Source: Sphingomonas citricola
Lineage (GTDB): Bacteria; Pseudomonadota; Alphaproteobacteria; Sphingomonadales; Sphingomonadaceae
Assembly: GCF_019429535.1 (NCBI RefSeq)
Contig: NZ_JAHXZM010000003.1
Span: 496,001 to 560,000 of the forward strand
DNA: 64,000 nucleotides
Direction: 5' to 3'
Below the pieces are notes generated by a model. It had not been told where the DNA came from and ran no database searches. It saw only the letters and a program-made list of their open reading frames with translations. Shown here one piece after another: positions 9,064-18,126 of this stretch (position 1 is its first letter; each line of letters starts with the position of its first letter). Both the position numbers and the translations under genes were made by a program.

Positions 9064-10359
9064 TCAGGCCGCGGCTAGTTCCGGCGCGGGCTTGCGCGCG
9101 AACACGCCGTAAGCCGCGATCACGAGGTAGCAGAGCGCGGGCAGGATCAGCGCGAACTGAAGGCTGCCGCTTGTGTCGGCGAGCTGCCCCGTCAGATACG
9201 GCACGATCGCGCCGCCGACGATCGCGGTCGCGATCACGCCGGACCCCTCGGCCGCGCGCTTGCCCAGCCCTTCGCTCGCGAGGCTGAAGATCGTCGGGAA
9301 CATGATCGAATTGACCAGACCGATCGCGAGCAGCGACCAGCCCGCGATCGCGCCCTGCGCGTTGGCGGAGACGAGGATCAGCGTGATCGCGGCGACCGCG
9401 ACCGCGGCCAGCACCTTGCCCGGCGACACCTTGGTCAGCACCCACGCGCCGATGAACCGGCCGACGAGCGCCCCGCCCCAATAGAACGGCACGTGATCGC
9501 CCGCCACCTTGTCGGCGACGCCCCAGACGCCCGGCTGCATCAGGTAATTGACGATCAGCGACCCGATCGACACCTCTGCGCCGACGTAGAGAAAGATGCA
9601 CGCGACGCCCCAGGCGAAGCGCGGACGCTTTAGCAGGGTGAGCGCGTGGAAGATGCTGCCTGCATCCTCTTGCTCCTCGTTCAGCCGGTTACGCCGCGTC
9701 CACACGACTCCCGCGATCACCAGCAGCGCGACCGCGAGACCCAGATAGGTGTGGACGATCGTGCGCGAACTCTCCGCGCGGTAGGCGTCGAGCGCCGCGC
9801 CGCTGAGCGTCGACGCGCTCTGGTTGGCGAGGCCGCCCAGGATCAGCGCCGACCCTGCGAGCGGGAAGAGCGTGGTGCCGAGCGAGTTGAACCCCTGCGC
9901 AAAGGTCAGCCGGCTCGACGCGCTCTGCGGCTTGCCGAGCAACGAGATCAGCGGGTTGGCGACGACCTGCACGATGGTGATGCCCGCGCCGAGCACGAAC
10001 AGCGCGAGGAGGAACAGCCCGAACGCGGCATTGGCGGACGCGGGGATAAACAGCAGACATCCCGCGGTCATCGTCACCAGCCCGATCGAGGCGGTGCGCA
10101 TATAGCCGAAGCGGCGCACGATCCCGGCAGCGGGCAGCGAGAAGAGCGCGTAGGCGAAGAAGAAGGCGGTCTGCACCAGCATCGCGGAGGCGTGCGTGAG
10201 CGTGAACAGCTCCTTCAGCTTCGGGATGATGATGTCGTTAAGGCTGGTGATGCCGCCGAAGATGAAGAACAGCGCGAAAACGAAGATGCGCAGGTCGGGC
10301 GCATCGTAGCCGTGGCTCGCATCCCCGCTCGCCGCGGGTGCGGAATTCATTGCCTGCAT
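9064..10359 (-). CDS. FucP/GluP-type sugar MFS transporter
   Basis: Inner-membrane sugar:proton symporter of 431 residues with about twelve membrane segments. The N-terminal FALFFIFGGITSLNDIIIPKLKELF, the central NPLISLLG and FAQGFNSLGTTLFP, and the later IMFPTIFSLASEGLG are signature regions of the fucose / glucose-galactose / N-acetylglucosamine transporters. No sugar kinase or regulator lies directly beside it, so the substrate is open. The gene is convergent with the CaiB-like gene and divergent from the 2Fe-2S protein gene. Confidence 0.92.
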   Translation of the reverse strand: MQAMNSAPAASGDASHGYDAPDLRIFVFALFFIFGGITSLNDIIIPKLKELFTLTHASAMLVQTAFFFAYALFSLPAAGIVRRFGYMRTASIGLVTMTAGCLLFIPASANAAFGLFLLALFVLGAGITIVQVVANPLISLLGKPQSASSRLTFAQGFNSLGTTLFPLAGSALILGGLANQSASTLSGAALDAYRAESSRTIVHTYLGLAVALLVIAGVVWTRRNRLNEEQEDAGSIFHALTLLKRPRFAWGVACIFLYVGAEVSIGSLIVNYLMQPGVWGVADKVAGDHVPFYWGGALVGRFIGAWVLTKVSPGKVLAAVAVAAITLILVSANAQGAIAGWSLLAIGLVNSIMFPTIFSLASEGLGKRAAEGSGVIATAIVGGAIVPYLTGQLADTSGSLQFALILPALCYLVIAAYGVFARKPAPELAAA

Positions 10360-10450
10360 GCGCTCCTATACTCCCCTTCGCGCGCCACGCCGTCGACGTG
10401 TCCGCCCCTTATTGCCGTAACAAAGCGATGCCCCGACCGCGACTTGCGCT

Positions 10451-10999
10451 ATGGCATCGTTCATGACCCGTCTAACCGTCAACAACGAACCGGTCGAGTA
10501 TCTGATGGTCGCGGACACCCCGTTGCTGTGGGCGCTGCGCGACGGGTCGAACCTGACCGGCGCAAAATACGGCTGCGGCACCGGAAGCTGCGGCGCGTGC
10601 ACCGTCGACGTCGATGGCCGCGCGGTGCGCGCATGCCAGCTGCCGCTGTCGCGCTGCGAGGGGGCGTTCGTCACGACGATCGAGGGATTATCGCGCGAGC
10701 GCGATCACCCGGTCCAGCTCGCGCTGATCGCGGAGAACGTGACGCAATGCGGTTTCTGCATTCCGGGCATCGTGATCGCCGCCGCCGCACTGTTGAAACG
10801 CAATGTATTGCCGAGCGAAGAGGAGATCAAGGCGACGATCACCAACATCTGCCCGTGCGGCATCTATCCCCGGCTGATCGCCGCGATCCAGCGCGCGGGA
10901 CGCGCGATGCGCGGCGACGAGACGATCCCGGCAGGCGCGCGCCCCGGTATCGACCCCGCGGACGCGGCGCGCGCGGTGCCCGCGCTCAGTCCTCGCTGA
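10451..10999 (+). CDS. orphan 2Fe-2S subunit of a molybdenum hydroxylase (IorA/CoxS-like)
   Basis: Small subunit of the xanthine oxidase / isoquinoline 1-oxidoreductase family, 182 residues. All eight cluster cysteines are present: Cys42, 47, 50 and 62 in the plant-type ferredoxin domain, and Cys100, 103, 134 and 136 in the helical second-cluster domain. Normally it passes electrons from a large molybdopterin subunit (IorB) encoded next door. Here the downstream gene is a convergent transporter and the upstream gene a divergent one, so the catalytic partner must be elsewhere. The last 30 residues are a variable Ala/Arg-rich tail. Its end overlaps the convergent transporter gene by 14 bases. 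Start could also be Met5. Confidence 0.9.
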   Translation: MASFMTRLTVNNEPVEYLMVADTPLLWALRDGSNLTGAKYGCGTGSCGACTVDVDGRAVRACQLPLSRCEGAFVTTIEGLSRERDHPVQLALIAENVTQCGFCIPGIVIAAAALLKRNVLPSEEEIKATITNICPCGIYPRLIAAIQRAGRAMRGDETIPAGARPGIDPADAARAVPALSPR

Positions 11000-12281
11000 T
11001 CCGGCTGGTGGCGCGCGTGTCGGGCATGCGCAGATAGGTGACCAGCGACACCGCGATCATCGCGGTCAGATACCAGTAGAAGCCCTGTTTCCAGCCAGCC
11101 TGCTTGAATTTCAAGGCAATCGCCTCCGCGGTGCCGCCGAATACGGCATTCGCGACCGCGTAGGGAAAGGCGACGCCGAGCGCGCGGATGTGCGCGGGGA
11201 ACAGCTCCGCCTTCACCACCGCGTTGATCGAGGTGTAGCCGGTGACGATCACCAGCGCGAACAGCACGATCGCGAACGCGACCGCCGCGCTGCCGGTATG
11301 TTCGAGCGCCCAGAAGATCGGCCAGGTGAAGATCACGCCCGCGATGCCGAACGCCACCATCAACGGCTTGCGCCCGACCCGGTCCGACAGAGCGCCGGCG
11401 AGCGGTTGCAGGCACATGAAGACGAACAATGTCCCTGCGCTGATCCACGTCGCGGTCTGACGCGAGAAGCCGGCCGAGTTCGCGAGGAATTTCTGCATGT
11501 AGATCGAGTACGCATAGAAGGCGAGCGTACCACCCGCGGTCAGCAGCAGCACGGTCACGAACTCGCGCGGGTGCTGCCGCAACAGCGCGGTCAGGCTGGA
11601 CGCGTGGGCAGCCGTATCCTGCGCGCCGCGCTCCTGCGATTTAGTGAAGCTCTCGGTCTCGGCGAGGCGGCGGCGCAACCAGAACACCGCCACCGCGAGC
11701 ACGCCGCCGATCGCGAACGGGATGCGCCAGCCCCATGCCTCGAGCGCGGCCTCGCTCATCACGTGCTGGAGCAGCAGCAGCACGCATAGCGCGGTCAACT
11801 GCCCCGCGATCAGCGTGACATATTGGAAGCTGGAGAAAAACCCGCGTCGGTCCCTGCCCGCCATCTCGGACAGATAGGTCGCGCTCGCGCCATATTCCCC
11901 GCCGACCGACAGCCCCTGCATCAGCCGCGCCATCGTCAGGATCGCGGGGGCGAGCCAGCCGATCGTGGCGTAGGTCGGGGTAAGCGCGATCATCAGTGAG
12001 CCCGCGCACATCAGCGTCACCGACAGCGTCAATCCGGCCTTGCGCCCGCGACGGTCGGCGTACATGCCCATGATCCAGCCGCCGACCGGACGCATGACGA
12101 AGCCGACCGCGAAGATGATCGCGCTGTTGAGCAGCTGCGTGGTCTGGTCGGACGCGGGAAAGAATTGCGCCGCGAAATAGAGCGTGAACGACGAATAGGC
12201 GTACCAGTCGTACCATTCGACGAGGTTGCCCGCCGACCCGCCGAGGATCGATCGCAGCCGACGCGCCCGATCGTCGCTCAC
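10986..12281 (-). CDS. MHS-family MFS transporter (KgtP-like dicarboxylate:proton symporter)
   Basis: Twelve-segment inner-membrane symporter of 431 residues in the metabolite:proton symporter group. GNLVEWYDWYAYSSFTLYF at the start, RPVGGWIMGMYADRRGRK in the first cytoplasmic loop, and MQGLSVGGEYGASATYLSEMA are the family signatures. They are most like the alpha-ketoglutarate / dicarboxylate permeases, where GNLVEWYDWY is characteristic. It lies downstream of another MHS-like transporter on the same strand, separated by a 180-base gap that contains a long palindrome. The precise organic acid is not determined. Confidence 0.9.
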   Translation of the reverse strand: MSDDRARRLRSILGGSAGNLVEWYDWYAYSSFTLYFAAQFFPASDQTTQLLNSAIIFAVGFVMRPVGGWIMGMYADRRGRKAGLTLSVTLMCAGSLMIALTPTYATIGWLAPAILTMARLMQGLSVGGEYGASATYLSEMAGRDRRGFFSSFQYVTLIAGQLTALCVLLLLQHVMSEAALEAWGWRIPFAIGGVLAVAVFWLRRRLAETESFTKSQERGAQDTAAHASSLTALLRQHPREFVTVLLLTAGGTLAFYAYSIYMQKFLANSAGFSRQTATWISAGTLFVFMCLQPLAGALSDRVGRKPLMVAFGIAGVIFTWPIFWALEHTGSAAVAFAIVLFALVIVTGYTSINAVVKAELFPAHIRALGVAFPYAVANAVFGGTAEAIALKFKQAGWKQGFYWYLTAMIAVSLVTYLRMPDTRATSRISED

Positions 12282-12418
12282 GCGGCGCGTGCCTGATCGC
12301 GTGGGCGACGCGCACCGCCTCGGCTGGTCAGGCTACGCCGTTCCGTGGTGATCGCCGTCCGCATGGCCCCTCCCGCTTCAACGGGGTAGCCATGCCATCG
12401 TGACGAACGCGATACCAG

Positions 12419-12440
12419 CACCCGCCGCGCGCGGCGGGTG
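12419..12440. repeat. perfect 22-bp GC palindrome between two transporter genes
   Basis: The arms CACCCGCCGCG and CGCGGCGGGTG form a perfect palindrome 22 bases after the stop of the second MHS transporter (leftward transcription). As RNA it would fold into a nine-base-pair stem with a CGCG loop. It has no following U run, so it may work as a weak or Rho-assisted terminator or as an RNA stabiliser for the upstream gene rather than as an operator. The rest of the 180-base gap shows no coding potential. Confidence 0.5.
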
Positions 12441-12461
12441 CGTCAGGCGTCGTCGCGCCGA

Positions 12462-13790
12462 TCAGTCGAGGCGGCGCGCCAGTTCCTTGTTGAGCCCGAG
12501 CGCCACCAGCGTGCCGACCGCGCCCGAAAGAAGATAAGTGCCCGCGGCGACGAGCCCGAACTCCTCCGCCAGCACCAGCGCGGCGAGCGGCGCGAAGCCG
12601 GCGCCGAACAGCCAGGCGAGATCGGACGTGAGCGCCGCGCCCGTGTAGCGTGCGCGCTTGGGGAAATTGCTGGTGACCGCGCCCGACGACTGACCGAACG
12701 ACAGGCCGAGCAGCACGAAACCGCTGACCATGAACATCGCCTCGCCGACGTATCCGGCGTCTAGCAGCTGCGGGGCGAACCCGCTGAACACCGCGATCGC
12801 AGCCGCAGTGTAACCGAGCAGCGAGCGGCGGCCGATTCGATCGGCGAGCAGTCCCGAGGCGACGATCGCGCCGACGCAGACCGTCGCGCCGAACATCTCG
12901 ATGAGCAGGAAGCGCGTGATGTTCTCGCTGGTGTTGAGCGCGACCCACGACAGCGGGAACACCGTCACCATGTGGAACAGCGCGAAGCTGGCGAGCGGAG
13001 CGAACGCACCGATGATGATGTTGCGCCACTGCGCCTTCAACGTCGCGGTGACCCGCGAAGGTGTCAGCTCGCGCGACTTGAACATGTCGGTATATTCGGG
13101 CGTCACGACGATGCGCAGCCGCGCAAACAGTGCCACCACGTTCAACGCGAAGGCGACGAAGAACGGGTAGCGCCAGCCCCACGACAGGAAATCGGCGGGA
13201 GACAGCGTGCCGAGCGCGAAGGCGAACAATCCGGCAGCGACGATCAGGCCGAGCGGCGCGCCGATCTGCGGTACCATCGCCCACCAGCCGCGCTTCTTGT
13301 CGGGTGCGTTCAGTGCGAGGAGCGAAGCGAGCCCGTCCCATGCGCCGCCCAATGCGATGCCCTGCCCGATGCGGAACAGCGCGAGGAGCAGCGGCGAGAA
13401 GATGCCGACCGAGGCATACCCCGGCAGGAACGCCATCGCGACCGTCGATGTGCCGAGCAGGAACAGCGCGATCGTCAACTTGGTACCGCGGCCGAGCTCG
13501 CGGTCGATCCGCATGAATATCTGCGTGCCGATCGGACGTGCGATGAACGCGAGCGAGAAAAGCCCGAACGACCACAAGGTGCCCGACACGCGGTCGAGCT
13601 GCGGGAACACGATCTGCGGGAACACAAGGACCGAGGCGATCGCATAGACGAAAAAGTCGAAGAATTCGCTCGTGCGCCCGATGATGACGCCGATAGCGAT
13701 CTCGCCCGGATTGGCGCCGTGCTCGTCACGCGTGTTGACGGCGCGGGCATCGCGCTCGAGCGGCGCGGACGAAGCGATCGACTGGGCCAT
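12462..13790 (-). CDS. MFS transporter, MHS-like (ShiA/ProP group)
   Basis: Predicted organic solute:proton symporter of 442 residues with about twelve membrane segments. GRTSEFFDFFVYAIASVLVFPQ replaces the usual GxxxEWYDF start motif. RPIGTQIFMRIDRELGRGTKL and RIGQGIALGGAWDGLASLLALNAP correspond to the conserved loop and fourth-fifth helix motifs. The variant motifs suggest a subgroup with its own substrate. It is divergent from cyoA across 108 bases, so the palindrome at 13848-13866 could affect either gene. Confidence 0.87.
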   Translation of the reverse strand: MAQSIASSAPLERDARAVNTRDEHGANPGEIAIGVIIGRTSEFFDFFVYAIASVLVFPQIVFPQLDRVSGTLWSFGLFSLAFIARPIGTQIFMRIDRELGRGTKLTIALFLLGTSTVAMAFLPGYASVGIFSPLLLALFRIGQGIALGGAWDGLASLLALNAPDKKRGWWAMVPQIGAPLGLIVAAGLFAFALGTLSPADFLSWGWRYPFFVAFALNVVALFARLRIVVTPEYTDMFKSRELTPSRVTATLKAQWRNIIIGAFAPLASFALFHMVTVFPLSWVALNTSENITRFLLIEMFGATVCVGAIVASGLLADRIGRRSLLGYTAAAIAVFSGFAPQLLDAGYVGEAMFMVSGFVLLGLSFGQSSGAVTSNFPKRARYTGAALTSDLAWLFGAGFAPLAALVLAEEFGLVAAGTYLLSGAVGTLVALGLNKELARRLD

Positions 13791-13847
13791 AAGTTATGAA
13801 ACTCCGAAGCTAGCTGGACGCTTTAGGTTCCATGCGCGCGGGGTGGG

Positions 13848-13866
13848 ATAGGACAAATTGTCCTAT
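13848..13866. promoter_or_regulatory. 19-bp inverted repeat, operator candidate in front of cyoABCD
   Basis: Two perfect nine-base arms, ATAGGACAA and TTGTCCTAT, flank a single central A. The site is 33 bases before the cyoA start and lies in the only space between cyoA and a divergent transporter gene. Its AT content stands out from the surrounding GC-rich DNA. The symmetry and size fit a dimeric repressor site. It does not match an FNR/Anr box (TTGAT-N4-ATCAA). The binding protein is unknown. Confidence 0.6.
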
Positions 13867-13898
13867 TTCGCAGCCGCACAACGGAGCCTAGCTCGATC

Positions 13899-15047
13899 GT
13901 GATGAAGAACCGGCCCTCCTTGCACCGGCGCTCCGCCTGGCTCGCTCCCCTGCTCGCGATCGGCGCGGCGGGAACGTTGTCGGGCTGCGACATGGTGGTC
14001 ATGAACCCCGCGGGCGACGTCGCGCGCCAGCAGGCCCATCTGATCCTGTGGTCGACCGCGCTGATGTTGCTGATCATCGTGCCCGTCATGGTGCTGACGG
14101 TGCTGTTCGCGTGGAAGTATCGCGCCACCAACAAGGACGCCGAATACGCGCCCAACTGGGACCATTCGACCGGGCTCGAACTCGTGATCTGGGCCGCGCC
14201 GCTGATGATCATCATTGCGCTGGGCGCGCTGACCTGGGTGTCGACCCACCTGCTCGATCCGTATCGCCCGCTCGGGCGGCTTGCGCCCGACAAGCCGCTT
14301 GCCGCCAACGACCGCCCGCTCGAGGTGCAGGTGGTGGCGCTCGATTGGAAGTGGCTGTTCATCTACCCCGAGCAGGGGATCGCGACCGTCAACGAGTTGG
14401 TCCTGCCGATGAACCGTCAGGTCCGTTTCCGGATGACCTCATCGTCGGTGATGAACACCTTCTGGGTGCCCGCGATGGCCGGCATGATTTACACGATGCC
14501 GGGGATGGAGACGAAGCTTCACGCGGTGCTTGATAAGCCGGGACGCTTCGAAGGGCGCTCGGGCAATTACAGCGGCGCAGGTTTTTCAGGCATGACGTTC
14601 TGGACTTACTCGGTCGACGATCAGGGCTTCGCGCGCTGGGCGTCGCAGACCCGCGCGGCGCAGGCGCGGCTGACCGATGCGACCTATCTGAAGCTTGAGC
14701 AGCCGAGCGAGAACGTGCAGCCGATCCGCTTCGGCGGCGTCAACGGCGACCTATTCCGCCGCATCACGCAGATGTGCGTGAAGCCGGGCACGCCGTGCAT
14801 GAGCGACGTCATGTCGCACGACATGGCCGAGCCCGGCAGCCACGCCCCCGTCAACGACCGCCCGCCGGTCGACGCACCCAAGGGTGCGCTGCGCAAGGAC
14901 GCAGACGAGAAGGGCGCGGCCCCTCACCTCACCGCGCCGCGCGGTCCCGCCGAGGGGTCTGGCGAACGCGGTGCGCCGAGCAACCGTAACATGACCCGCC
15001 TGGAACCCGCGCACCGCCCCGGCGTCGCGGCATCGGCACAGGGCTAA
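13899..15047 (+). CDS. cyoA: cytochrome bo3-type ubiquinol oxidase subunit II
   Basis: Membrane-anchored subunit II of a heme-copper quinol oxidase. A lipoprotein-type signal ends with LSGC (Cys30), followed by two membrane helices (about 44-66 and 88-108) and a periplasmic cupredoxin domain. The copper-A ligand set of cytochrome c oxidases is absent, which makes it a quinol oxidase. At 382 residues it is longer than the enterobacterial protein of about 315. The extra part is a C-terminal tail of roughly 70 residues rich in Pro, Ala and charged residues after the cytoplasm/periplasm domain. It is the first gene of cyoABCD. A start at the second Met is equally possible. Confidence 0.95.
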   Translation: MMKNRPSLHRRSAWLAPLLAIGAAGTLSGCDMVVMNPAGDVARQQAHLILWSTALMLLIIVPVMVLTVLFAWKYRATNKDAEYAPNWDHSTGLELVIWAAPLMIIIALGALTWVSTHLLDPYRPLGRLAPDKPLAANDRPLEVQVVALDWKWLFIYPEQGIATVNELVLPMNRQVRFRMTSSSVMNTFWVPAMAGMIYTMPGMETKLHAVLDKPGRFEGRSGNYSGAGFSGMTFWTYSVDDQGFARWASQTRAAQARLTDATYLKLEQPSENVQPIRFGGVNGDLFRRITQMCVKPGTPCMSDVMSHDMAEPGSHAPVNDRPPVDAPKGALRKDADEKGAAPHLTAPRGPAEGSGERGAPSNRNMTRLEPAHRPGVAASAQG

Positions 15048-15052
15048 GCGAT

Positions 15053-17059
15053 ATGTCCGACACCTTGCTCAAGACCATCTTCGGCCGGCTGACGCTGGAG
15101 AGCTTCCCGATACACGAGCCGATCATTCTCGGCACGTTCATCGCGGTGATGCTAGGCGGCATCACGCTCGTCGGCGCGATCACCTATTTCAAATTGTGGA
15201 AGTGGCTGTGGACCGAGTGGTTCACGAGCGTCGACCACAAGAAGGTCGGGATCATGTACATGATCCTCGGCACCGTTATGCTTTTGCGCGGATTCTCCGA
15301 CGCGATCATGATGCGCGCGCAGCAGGCGATGGCGTTCGGCGCGAACGAGGGATATCTGAACGCGCACCACTATGATCAGGTGTTCACCGCCCACGGCGTC
15401 ATCATGATCTTCTTCGTGGCGATGCCGTTCGTCACCGGCATCATGAACTACGTGGTGCCGTTGCAGATCGGCGCGCGCGACGTGAGCTTCCCGTTCCTCA
15501 ATAATTTCAGCTTCTGGATGACCGCGGCGGGTGCGGTCATCGTCATGGCGAGCCTGTTCGTCGGCGAGTTCGCGCGCACCGGCTGGCTCGCGATGGCGCC
15601 ATTGTCGGGGCTCGATTACTCGCCCGACGTGGGGGTCGACTATTATGTCTGGGCGCTGCAGATCGCGGGCGTCGGGACATTGCTATCGGGCGTCAACCTG
15701 ATCGCGACGATCGTCAAGATGCGCGCGCCGGGCATGACGATGTTCAAGATGCCGATCTTCACCTGGTCGGCGCTCGTCACCAACGTGCTGATCGTCGCCG
15801 CCTTCCCGGTGCTGACCGCGGTGCTCGCGATGCTCAGTCTCGACCGCTACGTCGGCACGCACTTCTTCACGAACACCGGCGGGGGCAACCCGATGATGTA
15901 CGTGAACATGATCTGGATCTGGGGTCACCCGGAGGTGTACATCCTGATTCTGCCGCTGTTCGGCGTGTTCAGCGAGGTGACCTCGACCTTCTCGGGCAAG
16001 CGGTTGTTCGGCTATACGTCGATGGTCTACGCGCTGCTCGTCATCTGCATCCTCGCCTATCTCGTATGGCTGCACCACTTCTTCACGATGGGGTCGGGCG
16101 CGAGCGTCAACAGCTTCTTCGGCATCACGACGATGATCATCTCGATCCCGACGGGAGCGAAGATCTTCAACTGGCTGTTTACGATGTACAAGGGGCGCAT
16201 CCGGTTTGAACTGCCGATGATGTGGACCGTCGCGTTCATGCTGACCTTCGTCATCGGCGGGATGACGGGCGTGCTGCTGGCGGTGCCGCCCGCGGACTTT
16301 CAGCTCCATAACTCGCTGTTCCTGGTCGCGCACTTCCACAACGTGATCATCGGCGGCGTGATGTTCGGCGCCTTTGCCGCGATCAATTACTGGTTCCCCA
16401 AGGCGTTCGGCTTCAAGCTCGATCCGTGGTGGGGTAAGGTCAGCTTCTGGTCGTGGGTCGTCGGCTTCTGGGTTGCGTTTACCCCGCTCTACGTGCTCGG
16501 CCTGATGGGCGTGACGCGCCGCCTGCGCCACTTCGACGATCCGAGCCTGCAGATCTGGTTCATCATCGCCGCCGTCGGCGTCGTGATGATCGCGGTCGGC
16601 ATCGCTGCCTTCCTGATACAGATCTTCGTCAGCTTCCGCGACCGCGAGCGGTTGCGCGACTGGACCGGCGATCCCTGGGACGGCCGCTCGCTCGAGTGGG
16701 CGACCTCGTCGCCGCCGCCGGCGTACAATTTCGCCTTCACCCCCGTCATCCACGACCTGGACGCTTATTACGACATGAAGACACGCAACGCGGGTCGCCC
16801 GCTGACGGGTTTCCGCGACATCCATATGCCCAAGAACACGGGCACGGGGGTGATCCTCGCCGGGCTGTCGGTCGCGTTCGGCCTGTCGATGATCTGGTAC
16901 ATGTGGTGGCTGTCGGCGCTGAGCTTCGCGGGTATCCTGGCGGTGTCGATCTTCCACACCTTCAACTACGACCGCGATTTCCACATCCACGCGGATGAGG
17001 TGGCGCGGACCGAGGAGGAGCGCACGCGCATCCTCGCCAATGCAGCCGCGGGGGCCTGA
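15053..17059 (+). CDS. cyoB: cytochrome bo3-type ubiquinol oxidase subunit I
   Basis: Catalytic subunit of 668 residues in the inner membrane, which reduces oxygen to water and pumps protons. It has about fifteen membrane helices. [18 protein letters not shown] holds a low-spin heme His, [15 protein letters not shown] holds the copper-B His and the cross-linked Tyr, HHFFTMG holds the paired copper-B histidines, and [11 protein letters not shown] holds the two heme histidines. Length and motifs match CyoB. It starts six bases after cyoA. Confidence 0.97.
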   Translation: MSDTLLKTIFGRLTLESFPIHEPIILGTFIAVMLGGITLVGAITYFKLWKWLWTEWFTSVDHKKVGIMYMILGTVMLLRGFSDAIMMRAQQAMAFGANEGYLNAHHYDQVFTAHGVIMIFFVAMPFVTGIMNYVVPLQIGARDVSFPFLNNFSFWMTAAGAVIVMASLFVGEFARTGWLAMAPLSGLDYSPDVGVDYYVWALQIAGVGTLLSGVNLIATIVKMRAPGMTMFKMPIFTWSALVTNVLIVAAFPVLTAVLAMLSLDRYVGTHFFTNTGGGNPMMYVNMIWIWGHPEVYILILPLFGVFSEVTSTFSGKRLFGYTSMVYALLVICILAYLVWLHHFFTMGSGASVNSFFGITTMIISIPTGAKIFNWLFTMYKGRIRFELPMMWTVAFMLTFVIGGMTGVLLAVPPADFQLHNSLFLVAHFHNVIIGGVMFGAFAAINYWFPKAFGFKLDPWWGKVSFWSWVVGFWVAFTPLYVLGLMGVTRRLRHFDDPSLQIWFIIAAVGVVMIAVGIAAFLIQIFVSFRDRERLRDWTGDPWDGRSLEWATSSPPPAYNFAFTPVIHDLDAYYDMKTRNAGRPLTGFRDIHMPKNTGTGVILAGLSVAFGLSMIWYMWWLSALSFAGILAVSIFHTFNYDRDFHIHADEVARTEEERTRILANAAAGA

Positions 17060-17062
17060 GGC

Positions 17063-17698
17063 ATGACCAGCGCGACGAACGTGCCCCCCGGCGCGCAGGA
17101 CGCGGTGTCCTTCTACGACACCGACCCGCACGAGCATCCGCCGGGCCAGAGCACCATGCTCGGTTTCTGGCTGTACCTGATGAGCGATTGCCTCATCTTC
17201 GCGATGCTGTTCGCGGCGTGGGGCGTCTACGGCGGCAGCTATGCCGGCGGCCCGCGCCCGTCCGAGCTGTTCGAGCTGCCGCTGGTCGCGGTCAACACCG
17301 CGATGCTGCTATTCTCCTCGATCACCTACGGCTTCGCGATGCTGGCGGCGGACGAGAAGAAACAGGGCGCGACGCTCGGCTGGCTCGCCATCACGGGCGT
17401 CTTCGGCCTCTGTTTTCTTGGCATTGAGCTGTACGAATTCTCGAACCTGATCGCCGAGGGTGCTGGGCCATGGCGGTCGGCGTTCCTGTCGTCGTTCTTC
17501 ACCCTGGTGGGCACGCACGGCCTGCACGTCACCTTCGGCATCATCTGGCTGGTGACGCTGATGGTGCAGGTATCGCGCAAGGGATTGATCGACGCGAACA
17601 TGCGGCGGCTCCAGTGCCTATCACTGTTCTGGCACTTCCTTGACGTCATCTGGATCGGCGTCTTCACCTTTGTCTATCTTCTGGGAGTGCTGCGATGA
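17063..17698 (+). CDS. cyoC: cytochrome bo3-type ubiquinol oxidase subunit III
   Basis: Non-catalytic membrane subunit of 211 residues with five predicted helices. MLGFWLYLMSDCLIFAMLFAAWGVY at the N-terminus and GTHGLHVTFGIIW followed by LFWHFLDVIWIGVFTFVYLLG at the C-terminus are standard for subunit III of the bo3 type. It begins three bases after the cyoB stop, and its own stop overlaps the start of cyoD (ATGA), so the four subunits are clearly translated from one message. Confidence 0.96.
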   Translation: MTSATNVPPGAQDAVSFYDTDPHEHPPGQSTMLGFWLYLMSDCLIFAMLFAAWGVYGGSYAGGPRPSELFELPLVAVNTAMLLFSSITYGFAMLAADEKKQGATLGWLAITGVFGLCFLGIELYEFSNLIAEGAGPWRSAFLSSFFTLVGTHGLHVTFGIIWLVTLMVQVSRKGLIDANMRRLQCLSLFWHFLDVIWIGVFTFVYLLGVLR

Positions 17699-18126
17699 GC
17701 GCGCCGACCAACCAGCACCAGGCGGTTGACATGGAGAGCCACGCGCACGACCGCGGCACCAGCGACCATGTCGACGGTGGTGCGGCGCACGGCTCGCGCG
17801 GCAGCTACGTCACCGGGTTCGTGCTGTCGGTGATCCTGACCGCGATACCGTTCGGGCTCGTCATGTCGGGGGTGATCAGCGACAAGTCGGTGGTGGCGGG
17901 CATCTGCATGGTGCTCGCGATCGTGCAGATCGTCGTTCACATGATCTACTTCCTTCACATGAACCGCAAGTCGGAGAGCGGTTGGACGCTGATGTCGCTG
18001 ATCTTCACGATCATCATCGTCGTGATCGCGCTGACGGGGTCGCTGTGGGTCATGTTCCACATGAACCAGAACATGATGCCGCCGATGAACCCGACCTCGG
18101 CGGCGGAGATGTCGGACCAGATGTGA
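17695..18126 (+). CDS. cyoD: cytochrome bo3-type ubiquinol oxidase subunit IV
   Basis: Small membrane subunit of 143 residues with three helices: YVTGFVLSVILTAIPFGLV, a second around VVAGICMVLAIVQIVVHMIYFLHM, and a third around LIFTIIIVVIALTGSLWVM. The HMIYFLHMN stretch is typical of CyoD. The N-terminal 38 residues are His- and Asp-rich and longer than in Escherichia coli, and the C-terminus is Met-rich (HMNQNMMPPMN). Subunit IV is thought to help assemble the copper-B site. Its stop overlaps the SURF1 start (GTGA). Confidence 0.93.
   Translation: MSAPTNQHQAVDMESHAHDRGTSDHVDGGAAHGSRGSYVTGFVLSVILTAIPFGLVMSGVISDKSVVAGICMVLAIVQIVVHMIYFLHMNRKSESGWTLMSLIFTIIIVVIALTGSLWVMFHMNQNMMPPMNPTSAAEMSDQM

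Noticed and set aside
7814..9601. Long minus-strand frame crossing the CaiB-like gene and the sugar transporter
   Set aside because: It spans two well-supported genes, one of them in another frame on the same strand, and has no recognisable domain.
15683..17137. Open frame of 484 codons on the minus strand opposite cyoB
   Set aside because: It is rich in Arg, His, Asp and Glu without family similarity and covers a clear oxidase gene.
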